From NCBI RefSeq assembly GCF_041916975.1, contig NZ_JAYRYK010000001.1, positions 2,232,001-2,296,000 of the forward strand: a DNA stretch of 64,000 nucleotides. Direction: 5' to 3'. The DNA is from Sphingosinicella sp041916975. Its GTDB lineage: Bacteria > Pseudomonadota > Alphaproteobacteria > Sphingomonadales > Sphingomonadaceae. The translations under genes were made by a program, and so were the position numbers. Shown here piece after piece: positions 1 through 7,134 of the stretch. The notes beneath the pieces were generated by a model that was not told the DNA's origin, ran no database searches, and was given only the letters and a program-made list of their open reading frames with translations. Positions within the stretch are counted from its first letter, which is position 1; each line of letters begins with the position of its first letter.

Positions 1-671
1 GCCTGCCCGGCCATGCCGCCTTTGAGCCAGTAGGCCTGCGCGTCGCGTTCGATGCGTTCGAGGAGTGCCGCTACGGTTGCGTCCTCAAGGTTTGCCCCCG
101 CACCAAGGCCAAGGCTTGATCGCGCGAAGGGGCTGTCGCCATCAAACGTGAAATCCACCGAAACCGTATCGAAGGGGACGAAAATCCGGCCACCTTCCGG
201 GAAGCGCTCCGCCGCGTGCCAACGGACGGGCGCATCCGGCCAACGCGTTCGGCTTGGCCGGACCTCGCCATAGTCGAGGAAGCGGGGTAGGCGTGTCTCC
301 TCGTCAAGGTCGTCGTAGCGGCAGAACGGCCCGTCCACCTGCACGGATTCCGCGCACGCCCCCTCGATCGCCTCCATTACGGCGGAAATGCGCGCGTCGG
401 CTTCGCACCGCCCCTTGCCCTGATGTACGGCAAGCGAGCGACTCATCGGACGCACCGCCTGAAACACCGGCAGGCCGATGCGATCGAGGTGCGTCACCTC
501 GCCGACCCGCGTGACGCCTGCCCAGTCGAGCACCGGGCCGAGCTGCAGGAGCAGCGCCGCGGAATCGACCTGCCGCCAACGGTCGGAGGGCGGCACCAGC
601 GTCAGCCATTCGGGAAGTGTCCGGGCATAATCCCCCGTTCGCTGCCGGAACCCGGCAGCGCCACCGCTCAT
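1..671 (-). CDS. YcaO-domain protein, 3' end cut off by window edge
   Basis: An open frame of 223 codons runs off the left edge, so the C-terminus is missing. YcaO enzymes use ATP to activate peptide backbone amides, giving azolines, thioamides or amidines; one branch works with RimO. Seen here: a nucleotide-binding-like segment EADARISAVMEAIEG (residues 90-104) and a second signature, GLGAGANLEDATVAALLERI followed by ERDA (about 188-211), both typical of the fold. The N-terminus is short, with no E1/ThiF-like domain in the visible part, so it looks stand-alone rather than a fused azoline cyclodehydratase. The start is ATG at 671, or GTG one codon upstream; no strong Shine-Dalgarno is visible. 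It follows the 90-residue gene by 19 bp, suggesting one operon. Family confidence is high; the modified substrate is unknown. Confidence 0.85.
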   Translation of the reverse strand, partial: MSGGAAGFRQRTGDYARTLPEWLTLVPPSDRWRQVDSAALLLQLGPVLDWAGVTRVGEVTHLDRIGLPVFQAVRPMSRSLAVHQGKGRCEADARISAVMEAIEGACAESVQVDGPFCRYDDLDEETRLPRFLDYGEVRPSRTRWPDAPVRWHAAERFPEGGRIFVPFDTVSVDFTFDGDSPFARSSLGLGAGANLEDATVAALLERIERDAQAYWLKGGMAGQ

Positions 672-690
672 CACAAGCCGATTGTCCGCT

Positions 691-963
691 TTACTTACCG
701 CCGCCCCAGGTCTGCTGGAAGGCCATGACGTTGTTGGCCTTGGGCAGCTTTACCGCCTCGACCGAATCGCCCGCCTTCTTCGCGGCGTCGAAGATACGGA
801 TGAGGTTTTCGACGTCAGACTTTTCCTGATCGGTCTTCGCCTGTGCGAGATCGTAAGTCGCGACCGACTGGGTGACGTAGTAAGTTTCGCCATCCTTGAT
901 GATGAACGTCGGTTCGCTGGAGCCGCCGAGCTGAACGCGCGTGATCGTCGGGGGTACGCTCAT
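691..963 (-). CDS. 90-residue protein of unknown function upstream of YcaO
   Basis: I do not recognise the family. The ATG at 963 has a strong AGGAGG eight bases upstream. The protein is soluble, without signal peptide or membrane segment. It begins MSVPPTITRVQLGG, has a lysine/aspartate-rich helical middle (about residues 35-70) and ends in QQTWGGGK. It is encoded 19 bp before the YcaO gene in the same orientation. In peptide-modification loci such a small gene can be the precursor or a helper protein. The C-terminus has a Gly-Gly-Gly-Lys tail and few Ser, Thr or Cys, so a classical azole-type core is not obvious. A role as partner of the YcaO enzyme is inference from adjacency only. Confidence 0.75.
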   Translation of the reverse strand: MSVPPTITRVQLGGSSEPTFIIKDGETYYVTQSVATYDLAQAKTDQEKSDVENLIRIFDAAKKAGDSVEAVKLPKANNVMAFQQTWGGGK

Positions 964-1047
964 GGTTTCTGCCTCCTGCCTGATGGATTCAGTCCGCATT
1001 GCCTACGTCCGGCGGCAGGAAAGCGCCAGAGACAAACAGAGTGAAGA

Positions 1048-1278
1048 TCAGATTTCCAGAAGGTTGGTGAAGTGGATGTCCTCTTCCTCCGCGCACTTTC
1101 CGATCCGAATCCGGTTCGGCCGGTGCTCGGCAAAGAAAAGGCGCGGTGCGGCATCGGCGCCCGCAAGCATCGCGGGTGCGCCGGGCATGTCGACAGCGCG
1201 GCTGGCGGGTGCGGTGGCGTTGAACGCGGCGGCGGCGAGCGCGGCGGCAACGAGAATGCGCTTGAGATCGGACGGCAT
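1048..1278 (-). CDS. Putative exported 76-residue peptide
   Basis: Unrecognised small ORF with a plausible Sec signal: MPSDLKR, then an Ala-rich hydrophobic stretch, and an Ala-x-Ala-like site near residue 28 (PASRA). The mature part is about 48 residues, contains one cysteine (IGKCAEEEDI) and ends FTNLLEI. It lies 84 bp upstream of the 90-residue gene in the same direction, so it could be the first gene of the YcaO operon. Against it, the ATG at 1278 has no clear Shine-Dalgarno, and other frames here are also open. If real, it could be an exported substrate or a small envelope protein. Confidence 0.45.
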   Translation of the reverse strand: MPSDLKRILVAAALAAAAFNATAPASRAVDMPGAPAMLAGADAAPRLFFAEHRPNRIRIGKCAEEEDIHFTNLLEI

Positions 1279-1402
1279 GGGTTCGCGCTTTCAAAGGAGA
1301 ATTTCGTGCCGGCAGCGGCTGCGACCACCACCACCGACACGTGCTCTTCTAGGCTGCCAGCGTCAGCCGCCCTGCGAATGCTCCGTCAGATCATCGTCAA
1401 AT

Positions 1403-1418
1403 CGCCCAAAATGGGGCG
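1403..1418 (-). terminator. egtD: Hairpin immediately after egtD stop
   Basis: On the minus strand the egtD stop codon is followed at once by CGCCC, a six-base CATTTT loop and GGGCG, then ATTTG. The stem is perfect but short and the U-tract is weak. It probably ends egtBD transcription and separates it from the small-protein/YcaO genes downstream. This is by eye; no folding energy was calculated. Confidence 0.5.
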
Positions 1419-2381
1419 TTACGGCTCCATTTCGTGTGCGCCGCCGCGCCACAGGTGCAGGCTGAACAAGCCGCGCGCATCGGTCCAGTAGCGGATAGGC
1501 CGCCACCCGGCCGCGCGGGCAAGGAGGCGCGCCTCCTCGATCGTGTATTTGTGGCTGTTTTCAGTATGGATCGTCTCGCCTTCGCGAAGACTGAACGTTT
1601 CGCTGGCTGCATGGAAGCGTACGTCGCGTGTCGCAGCGAGATGCATTTCGATACGGCCGAGATCGTCGTTCCACAGCGCGCGGTGCTCGAAGGCGTCCAG
1701 CGGGATGTTGCCGCCGAGTTCGCGGTTGATGCGCGCCAGCAGGTTGAGGTTGAACGCTGCGGTCACGCCGGCCGAATCGTCGTAAGCCGCCTCGATCAGG
1801 CGCGGGTTCTTGCGCAGATCGATGCCGATGGCGAGCCACGGCGCTTCTCCGAGCGTGGCGCGGAACGCGCGTAGCAGGTCGATGGCGGCGGCGTGTGTGA
1901 GGTTGCCGATGGTGGAGCCGGGGAAGAAGCCGATCATCGGGCTGCCCCGGGTGGCCCGGGGAAGTGCGATCGGTTTCGTGAAGTCCGCCGCAACCGGCAG
2001 GATATCGAGACCGGGCAGAAGGCGCGCCAACCCGGCGGCTGCATCGTGCAGGAAGTCCGCGGAAATATCGATCGGCACGTAAGCGGAGGCTCGCACAGCC
2101 TCCACGAACACCGGAGTTTTCGTCGAGGAGCCCGAACCGAACTCCACAACCACCTTGCCGGTGCCGGCGATTCGTCCGATTTCGTGGGCGTGCGCATCCA
2201 GAAGGGCTGTTTCGGTGCGGGTTGGGTAATATTCGGGAAGTGTGGTGATCGCTTCGAAAAGCTCGGAACCCTGTCGATCATAGAGGTAGCGCGCCGGGAT
2301 CACCTTGCGGGGCTGAGACAGTCCCCGCACCACGGCATCCGCGAAATCGTCCTTCAGCAGGGCTTCTGTTGCTGACGTCAT
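1419..2381 (-). CDS. egtD: L-histidine N-alpha-methyltransferase EgtD
   Basis: Makes hercynine by three SAM-dependent methylations of the histidine alpha-amino group, the first committed step of ergothioneine synthesis in the cytoplasm. The 320 residues match the usual EgtD length of about 320. Visible signatures are YLYDRQGSELFEAITTLPEY (about 32-51), followed by YPTRTE, and the SAM-binding EFGSGSSTKT (80-89). The C-terminal part carries NSHKYTIEEARLLARAAGW. It starts at ATG 2381, 13 bp after the egtB stop, with AGGAACGG as ribosome site, so the two are one operon in the order egtB-egtD. No egtA, egtC or egtE is visible, which is common in proteobacteria, where the C-S lyase is encoded elsewhere. 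Confidence 0.95.
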   Translation of the reverse strand: MTSATEALLKDDFADAVVRGLSQPRKVIPARYLYDRQGSELFEAITTLPEYYPTRTETALLDAHAHEIGRIAGTGKVVVEFGSGSSTKTPVFVEAVRASAYVPIDISADFLHDAAAGLARLLPGLDILPVAADFTKPIALPRATRGSPMIGFFPGSTIGNLTHAAAIDLLRAFRATLGEAPWLAIGIDLRKNPRLIEAAYDDSAGVTAAFNLNLLARINRELGGNIPLDAFEHRALWNDDLGRIEMHLAATRDVRFHAASETFSLREGETIHTENSHKYTIEEARLLARAAGWRPIRYWTDARGLFSLHLWRGGAHEMEP

Positions 2382-2394
2382 GACGCATCCGTTC

Positions 2395-3585
2395 CTAAAT
2401 GTCTTTCGCCAGCCGTACGCCGGTGAATTGCCAGCGCTGGTGGGGATAGAAGAAGTTGCGATAGGTGTTGCGGGCGTGGTCTGCGGGCGTTGCGCACGAT
2501 GAGCCTTTCAGCACGAATTGCCCGCACATGAACTTGCCGTTGTACTCGCCGACCGCGCCCGCCGCCGGCTGGAAGCCGGGATAGGCGGCGTAGGCGCTTT
2601 GGGTCCATTGCCAGCAGGCGCCGAACATTTGCGACAGTGCCGGGCTTCCAGCCATCGCTTCCCATTCCGCCTCACGCGGCAGGCGCGCGCCGGCCCAGCG
2701 CGCGAAGGCGTCGGCCTCGAAATAGCTGATGTGCGTTGCGGGTGCGGCGGTATCGATGGACCGTCGCCCTGCGAGCGTCATCGTGGACCAGCCGCCGTCT
2801 TCGCGCTGCCAGTAAAGCGGCGCGGTGACGTCATCGCGCTCTACCCATGCCCATCCGTCCGAAAGCCAGAGCGTTGGCGTACGATAGCCGCCGTCATCGA
2901 TGAACGTCGCCCATTCGGCGTTCGTCACAAGCCGCGATCCGAGCGCGAAGGGTTGCAGCAGAACGGGATGGCGGGGCGTTTCGCAGTCGAACGCGAAGCC
3001 ATCACCAGCGTGGCCGATGGAAACGATGCCGCCGGGATGCGCCAGCCAATCATGGGCATCGGCGTTTGCCGCCGGGAACGGAGCGTCCTCCGTATAAACG
3101 GGCGCGAGGGGGTTTTCCGAGAACAGGTGCAGCAGATCGGTCAGCAGCAGTTCCTGATGCTGCTGCTCGTGGTGGCAGCCGAGCGTGACCAGTGCCCGCG
3201 CGGCGTCCGGCAGATCATCGAGCGCGCGGTCCAGCGCGGCATCGACGTGCGTGCGCCACGCGAGAACTTCGGCAAGCGCCGGTCGCGTCAGGAGGCCACG
3301 CCGGTCGCGGCGGAGGCGCGGCCCGGCGGATTCGTAGTAGCTGTTGAACAGGAAGCCGTATGCCGGGTTGAAAGCGCGGTAACCCGGCATGTGTGGCGTC
3401 AGCACGAAGGTTTCGAAGAACCATGTCGTGTGCGCGAGGTGCCATTTCGCGGGACTTGCATCGGGCATCGACTGTGCGCTCGCGTCGGCGTCCGAAAGCG
3501 GGGCGGCAAGATCAAGGCTATGTTGCCGTGTCGCCCGGAAGAACTCCCGAAGCGAAGCGGATTGTGAAACCGTTCGTGAAGCCAT
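2395..3585 (-). CDS. egtB: Ergothioneine biosynthesis sulfoxide synthase EgtB
   Basis: Non-haem iron enzyme that couples hercynine to a thiol donor (cysteine or gamma-glutamylcysteine) with O2, forming the sulfoxide precursor of ergothioneine. An N-terminal DinB-type domain supplies the three iron-binding histidines: H52 in WHLAHTTWF, and H139 and H143 in GCHHEQQHQE. A C-terminal formylglycine-generating/sulfatase-modifying fold ends with NFFYPHQRWQFTGVRLAKD. I chose the ATG at 3585 (MASRTV) because GGGGAAG lies just upstream; an in-frame ATG at 3597 adds four residues but lacks a ribosome site. Length 396. It leads the egtB-egtD operon. Confidence 0.94.
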   Translation of the reverse strand: MASRTVSQSASLREFFRATRQHSLDLAAPLSDADASAQSMPDASPAKWHLAHTTWFFETFVLTPHMPGYRAFNPAYGFLFNSYYESAGPRLRRDRRGLLTRPALAEVLAWRTHVDAALDRALDDLPDAARALVTLGCHHEQQHQELLLTDLLHLFSENPLAPVYTEDAPFPAANADAHDWLAHPGGIVSIGHAGDGFAFDCETPRHPVLLQPFALGSRLVTNAEWATFIDDGGYRTPTLWLSDGWAWVERDDVTAPLYWQREDGGWSTMTLAGRRSIDTAAPATHISYFEADAFARWAGARLPREAEWEAMAGSPALSQMFGACWQWTQSAYAAYPGFQPAAGAVGEYNGKFMCGQFVLKGSSCATPADHARNTYRNFFYPHQRWQFTGVRLAKDI

Positions 3586-3615
3586 GTGCTTCCCCATGCG
3601 CGGGGAAGGGCCGGC

Positions 3616-4176
3616 TCAGCTTTCCCTGTTTGCGCCGGGAACCCAAAGCACGTCGGCCCTGCCCTTGTCGTTGCAGTGACGTGCCATGACAAACAAATGA
3701 TCGGACAAACGGTTCAAATATTTGATCGGCAGATCGCCGATCGCATCCGTCTCGTTCGCCTCCACCGCGATGCGCTCGGCACGGCGGACGACGGTGCGCG
3801 CGACGTGGAGATGCGCGGCAAGCGCTGATCCGCCGGGCAGGATGAAGCTGGTGAGCGGCTCCAGATCGGCGTTCATCGCATCGATCTCGCGCTCCAGCCG
3901 GTCGACCTGCGCCTGTGTGACGCGGAGTGCGCCCGTGATCTCGCCCGGTGTCGCGAGGTCGGCGCCGAGGTCGAAGAGGTCGTTCTGGATACGCGCCAGC
4001 ATCGCATCGTCTTCGCCGGTCGCATGAAGCCGCGCCACGCCGATCGCGCTGTTCGCCTCGTCGGCAGTGCCGTAGGCGGCCACGCGCGCGTCGTGTTTGG
4101 CGCGGCGGCTGCCGTCGACGAGGCCGGTGGTGCCGTCGTCTCCTGTGCGCGTGTAGATCTTGTTGAGCTTGACCAT
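3616..4176 (-). CDS. pduO: PduO-type cob(I)alamin adenosyltransferase
   Basis: Transfers adenosyl from ATP to Co(I) corrinoid, giving adenosylcobalamin. The N-terminal YTRTGDDGTTGLVDGSR (about 8-24) is the ATP-binding signature of PduO-type enzymes. The C-terminal helices carry RRAERIAVE and YLNRLSDHLFVMAR, both characteristic. At 186 residues it has the normal length. It starts at ATG 4176, 4 bp after the stop of the HIG1 gene, so it is probably translated from the same transcript. No other cobalamin gene and no B12 riboswitch is visible nearby. Confidence 0.93.
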   Translation of the reverse strand: MVKLNKIYTRTGDDGTTGLVDGSRRAKHDARVAAYGTADEANSAIGVARLHATGEDDAMLARIQNDLFDLGADLATPGEITGALRVTQAQVDRLEREIDAMNADLEPLTSFILPGGSALAAHLHVARTVVRRAERIAVEANETDAIGDLPIKYLNRLSDHLFVMARHCNDKGRADVLWVPGANRES

Positions 4177-4180
4177 GAAA

Positions 4181-4384
4181 TCAGCCGCCGTTCCGGGACA
4201 TCATGATGAGGATGATGACCAGAACAACGGTGACGCCCTGCAGCAGCACACGGTAGCTCATCAGCTTGTTCGATTGCTGGCCGGTAATGTCCTTCCCACG
4301 CGCCATCACGATGATGCCGCGCACGAGAACGGCGGCAGTCGCGAGCGCGCCGAGCACGATGAGGGTGATGACGAGTCCGGTCAT
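4181..4384 (-). CDS. HIG1-domain twin-transmembrane protein
   Basis: A 67-residue protein with two hydrophobic helices (about 3-27 and 45-63) joined by a basic loop, ARGKDITGQQSNKLMSYRVL, which matches the HIG_1_N (hypoxia-induced) family. In mitochondria relatives bind cytochrome c oxidase; bacterial members are small inner-membrane proteins often found beside pduO-type adenosyltransferase genes. The exact role here is unknown. It starts at ATG 4384 and precedes the adenosyltransferase by 4 bp. Confidence 0.85.
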   Translation of the reverse strand: MTGLVITLIVLGALATAAVLVRGIIVMARGKDITGQQSNKLMSYRVLLQGVTVVLVIILIMMSRNGG

Positions 4385-4439
4385 TCGTCAAGACTAATAC
4401 GGGTTTCGGCGCGCATGTCACGCCGCTGCGTATCCGTGC

Positions 4440-5432
4440 TCAGAATTTGTAGACGAGGCTGGCGCGCGTCACTGTGTCGGTCTTCACGCGGTCGTCCGGC
4501 GGATCGGTTTCGTGCTTCACATCGAACGACAGGCGTGTCGAAAGGCTGCCGACGAGCTTCGTGGTGAGCGCGCTGTTGGCGAACAGCGTGTCGTTGCCGT
4601 TGCCCACGATGAAGCCCGCGTCTTCCGTGAAGATGAGATCGCCGACGATCGTCCAGCGCAGGTTGGTCTTGCCGCGCACGCTGAGCTCATTCCGGCTGCG
4701 GTCTGCATCGGGCTCCAGTTCATCGAAGACGAAGCGCGTCTGCCGAAGCGCCGGGCCGCCTTCGAGCGCGAGCCGCAGGCGTGGGCGCTCCGCTGCGATC
4801 CAGCCGAAACCGGCGGATTCGGTGAAGCGGCGGCTGAAACCTGCGAAGCGATCGTTTTCCCAGCCGATGAAGCCGAAGGTGTAGAAGCGCGGGCTGAAGC
4901 GATGATCCGCCTGATAGGAGGCGCCGTAGCGTTCGCGCGTACGCTCGCCGTCCGATTCCTGGAAATCGGCCTCGGCGAACAGGCGGTGTCGCCACGTGAG
5001 GCCTTGTTTCACAAGATCGATCTTGCCGGATGCGCCCTGCTGATCGGTGTTGCCGGTGGTGAAGGTCGCGCCGAGCGCGGCCTCGCCCTCCCAGCCGTTT
5101 GTGAAGCCCTGCGTTGCCAGAATCCGGCGGCGCTGCTTCTCGGCTTCCTGCACGGCACGGATTTCCGAAACCATCGCGTCGATCTCAGCCATCGCCTGCG
5201 GCTGCGTGCGGCGTGCGAGCGCCGCGATCGTATCGAGCTGGCCGGGCTCTGCCGCGCGGATCATCTCGGCGACGGGCGCAGGCAGCACGCCTTCGGCGGG
5301 CTTCTCTTCAGCCGGCACCTCGGCAGGCACCTCAACGGACGCCTCGACGGGCACCTCAAGGGGCGGGGCCGCCTGCGCGGACGCAGTGGCGGCGGCAACG
5401 CAAAAGGGAGCGGCGAGCGCGATACGCCACAC
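4440..5432 (-). CDS. DUF481 (YdiY-like) outer-membrane beta-barrel protein
   Basis: The GTG start at 5432 is preferred: AAGGAG sits upstream and it opens directly into a signal peptide (WRIALAAPFCVAAATASAQA). A Pro/Glu/Val-rich low-complexity segment follows (PVEASVEVPAEVPAEEKPAE), then a helical linker, then a barrel-like C-terminal half with alternating aromatic strands ending in VTRASLVYKF, as expected for an outer-membrane protein. DUF481 proteins are salt- or stress-inducible barrels of unclear function. An upstream start would add a Cys/Arg-rich tail incompatible with export. Length 330. No operon partner is evident. Confidence 0.85.
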   Translation of the reverse strand: MWRIALAAPFCVAAATASAQAAPPLEVPVEASVEVPAEVPAEEKPAEGVLPAPVAEMIRAAEPGQLDTIAALARRTQPQAMAEIDAMVSEIRAVQEAEKQRRRILATQGFTNGWEGEAALGATFTTGNTDQQGASGKIDLVKQGLTWRHRLFAEADFQESDGERTRERYGASYQADHRFSPRFYTFGFIGWENDRFAGFSRRFTESAGFGWIAAERPRLRLALEGGPALRQTRFVFDELEPDADRSRNELSVRGKTNLRWTIVGDLIFTEDAGFIVGNGNDTLFANSALTTKLVGSLSTRLSFDVKHETDPPDDRVKTDTVTRASLVYKF

Positions 5433-5490
5433 GTGTCGATCTCCTTGTCTCTCGCCCCCCGGCGGACACCGCCTAACAAAAGTCGGCGCG

Positions 5491-6372
5491 TCAGGCAAAA
5501 CCGAGCTGATGTTTTATCACTTCGGGCGGGACGCCGCGCGCACGAAGCTCGGCGAGTGTTTCGGCGCGATCGCGCTTGGCAAGGCGCTTGCCGTCCGGGC
5601 CTGTGAGCAGCGGATGGTGGTGGTAGCGCGGCGTCGGCAGCCCGAGCAGCGCCTGCAACAGACGGTGGATGTGCGTCGCGGAAAACAGATCCTCGCCGCG
5701 CACGATGTCGGTAACACCCTGCAGTGCGTCGTCGACAGTGACCGAGAGGTGGTAGCTGGTGCCTGCATCCTTGCGCGCGAGCACGACGTCGCCTTCCGCC
5801 TCGGGCGTTGCCGCGATCTCGCGCTCAGCCGCGTCGTGCCACGAAAGCGGCCCGGCGATGGCGGCGGCGCGATGCACATCGAGGCGCCATGCGTGCGGCT
5901 CTGCCATTCGCCCGGCGCGTGTTTGCGCATCTAGCGCGCGGCAGGTGCCCGGGTAGAGCGCCTGCATGCCGTGCGGGGCGGTGGCCGCGGCGGCGATGTC
6001 GGCACGCGTGCAGAAGCAGGGATACGCCACACCCGCCGCCTGCAACCGCGCGAGCGCCGCGGCATAGTCGGCCATGTGCTCGGATTGGCGGCGCACGGGC
6101 GCTTCCCATGCGAGGCCGAGCCACACGAGATCCTCGAAAATACCGTCCACGAACTCGGGGCGACAGCGCCCGGTGTCGATGTCCTCGATGCGTAGCAGGA
6201 AGCGGCCGCCGTGCGCTTCGGCAAAGCGGAACGCCATGAGCGCCGAGAAGGCGTGGCCCAAATGCAGTCGCCCCGTGGGGCTCGGCGCGAAGCGCGTGAC
6301 GACCGTTATGATGGACTCCTCGAAAATCTTGGCGCAGTCTGCACAAAGCGCATTGACCTCACCCCAGATCAA
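5491..6372 (-). CDS. gluQ: Glutamyl-Q tRNA(Asp) synthetase
   Basis: A truncated GluRS paralogue that glutamylates queuosine at position 34 of tRNA(Asp). It shows the class I signature TRFAPSPTGRLHLGHAF, a Cys-rich zinc region (CFCTRADIAAA) and KRLAKRD as the KMSKS-like loop, and lacks the anticodon-binding domain. The start is uncertain: homologues begin at about VVTRFAPS, but no ATG, GTG or TTG exists there. The only canonical in-frame start is TTG 6372, which adds 24 residues including two cysteines. A GAGGAG lies just before ATC-ATA-ACG, so an unusual start codon near 6307-6312 is possible. The catalytic body is otherwise intact. Confidence 0.9.
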   Translation of the reverse strand: MIWGEVNALCADCAKIFEESIITVVTRFAPSPTGRLHLGHAFSALMAFRFAEAHGGRFLLRIEDIDTGRCRPEFVDGIFEDLVWLGLAWEAPVRRQSEHMADYAAALARLQAAGVAYPCFCTRADIAAAATAPHGMQALYPGTCRALDAQTRAGRMAEPHAWRLDVHRAAAIAGPLSWHDAAEREIAATPEAEGDVVLARKDAGTSYHLSVTVDDALQGVTDIVRGEDLFSATHIHRLLQALLGLPTPRYHHHPLLTGPDGKRLAKRDRAETLAELRARGVPPEVIKHQLGFA

Positions 6373-6480
6373 GTGGTGTCATAGCGGCGACACACAATAC
6401 GCTGTATGGTGCGTGCAGTAAGGTTACGGACGGCCGGTGCGGCCGCCTTGCGTGCGACAGGGTACGGGTAGCGCCCCGGC

Positions 6481-6500
6481 AGTCCGCGAAATTGCGGACT
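6481..6500 (+). promoter_or_regulatory. Perfect 7-bp inverted repeat just before HNH start codon
   Basis: AGTCCGC, six bases (GAAATT), then GCGGACT. The repeat ends eight bases before the HNH ATG at 6509, and GGGG follows the second arm. As RNA it would form a hairpin against the ribosome-binding site; as DNA it could be an operator. Either reading is inference. Confidence 0.45.
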
Positions 6501-6508
6501 GGGGCTCA

Positions 6509-7087
6509 ATGTATACGACCGAACTTCTCGATGCGCGTGCGGTTTCGCCGGAGAGTTGCCCGGCATTGGTGTTGAACGCCGATTATACGCCGCTTTCTTA
6601 TTATCCGCTCAGCCTGTGGTCGTGGCAGACCGCGATCAAGGCGGCGTTTCTCGATCGGGTCTCGGTCGTCGCCGAATACGACCGCGTGGTGCACAGCCCG
6701 CGCTTCGCGATGCGGCTGCCCTCGGTGATCGCACTTCGGGATTATGTGAAGCCGTCGTCGCATCCGGCGTTCACGCGCTTCAACCTGTTCCTGCGCGATC
6801 GGTTCAGCTGCCAGTATTGCGGCGGGCGGCACGATCTCACCTTCGATCACGTCGTCCCGCGCGCCTACGGCGGTCGCACGACATGGGTGAACGTCACTAC
6901 GGCGTGCGCGCCCTGCAACCTGCGCAAGGGCGGACGCACGCCGGCGGAGGCGCACATGGCGCTGCGCTCGGCGCCTCGCCAGCCAACCGCGCACGAGCTG
7001 CAGGTGAATGGCCGGGCCTTCCCGCCGCACCACCTCCATGAAACGTGGCGCGATTACCTCTATTGGGACACCGAACTCGAGGCCTAG
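6509..7087 (+). CDS. HNH endonuclease family protein
   Basis: 192 residues from ATG 6509, chosen because the longer frame adds 24 Arg/Pro-rich residues without family character. The C-terminal half has a zinc-type HNH motif: CQYCGG, FDHVVPRAYGG and CAPCNLRKGGRTP. The N-terminal half (PALVLNADYTPLSYYPLSLW) is typical of a widespread bacterial HNH family next to housekeeping genes; its physiological substrate is unknown. Divergent from gluQ and 47 bp upstream of ppc in the same direction. Its first 18 bases after the initial A are identical to those of paaA. Confidence 0.9.
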   Translation: MYTTELLDARAVSPESCPALVLNADYTPLSYYPLSLWSWQTAIKAAFLDRVSVVAEYDRVVHSPRFAMRLPSVIALRDYVKPSSHPAFTRFNLFLRDRFSCQYCGGRHDLTFDHVVPRAYGGRTTWVNVTTACAPCNLRKGGRTPAEAHMALRSAPRQPTAHELQVNGRAFPPHHLHETWRDYLYWDTELEA

Positions 7088-7134
7088 ACGTTCTCCTGTT
7101 GCGGTGCAGCATCGGCGGGAATAGCGTTGCCCGC

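Noticed and set aside
1308..1491. Plus-strand GTG ORF with a good AAAGGAG ribosome site
   Set aside because: Runs antisense into the egtD end, is Arg/Cys-rich and lacks any family character.
4512..5606. 364-codon plus-strand ORF opposite the DUF481 gene
   Set aside because: Arg/Ala-rich shadow; the minus strand shows a signal peptide and barrel strands.
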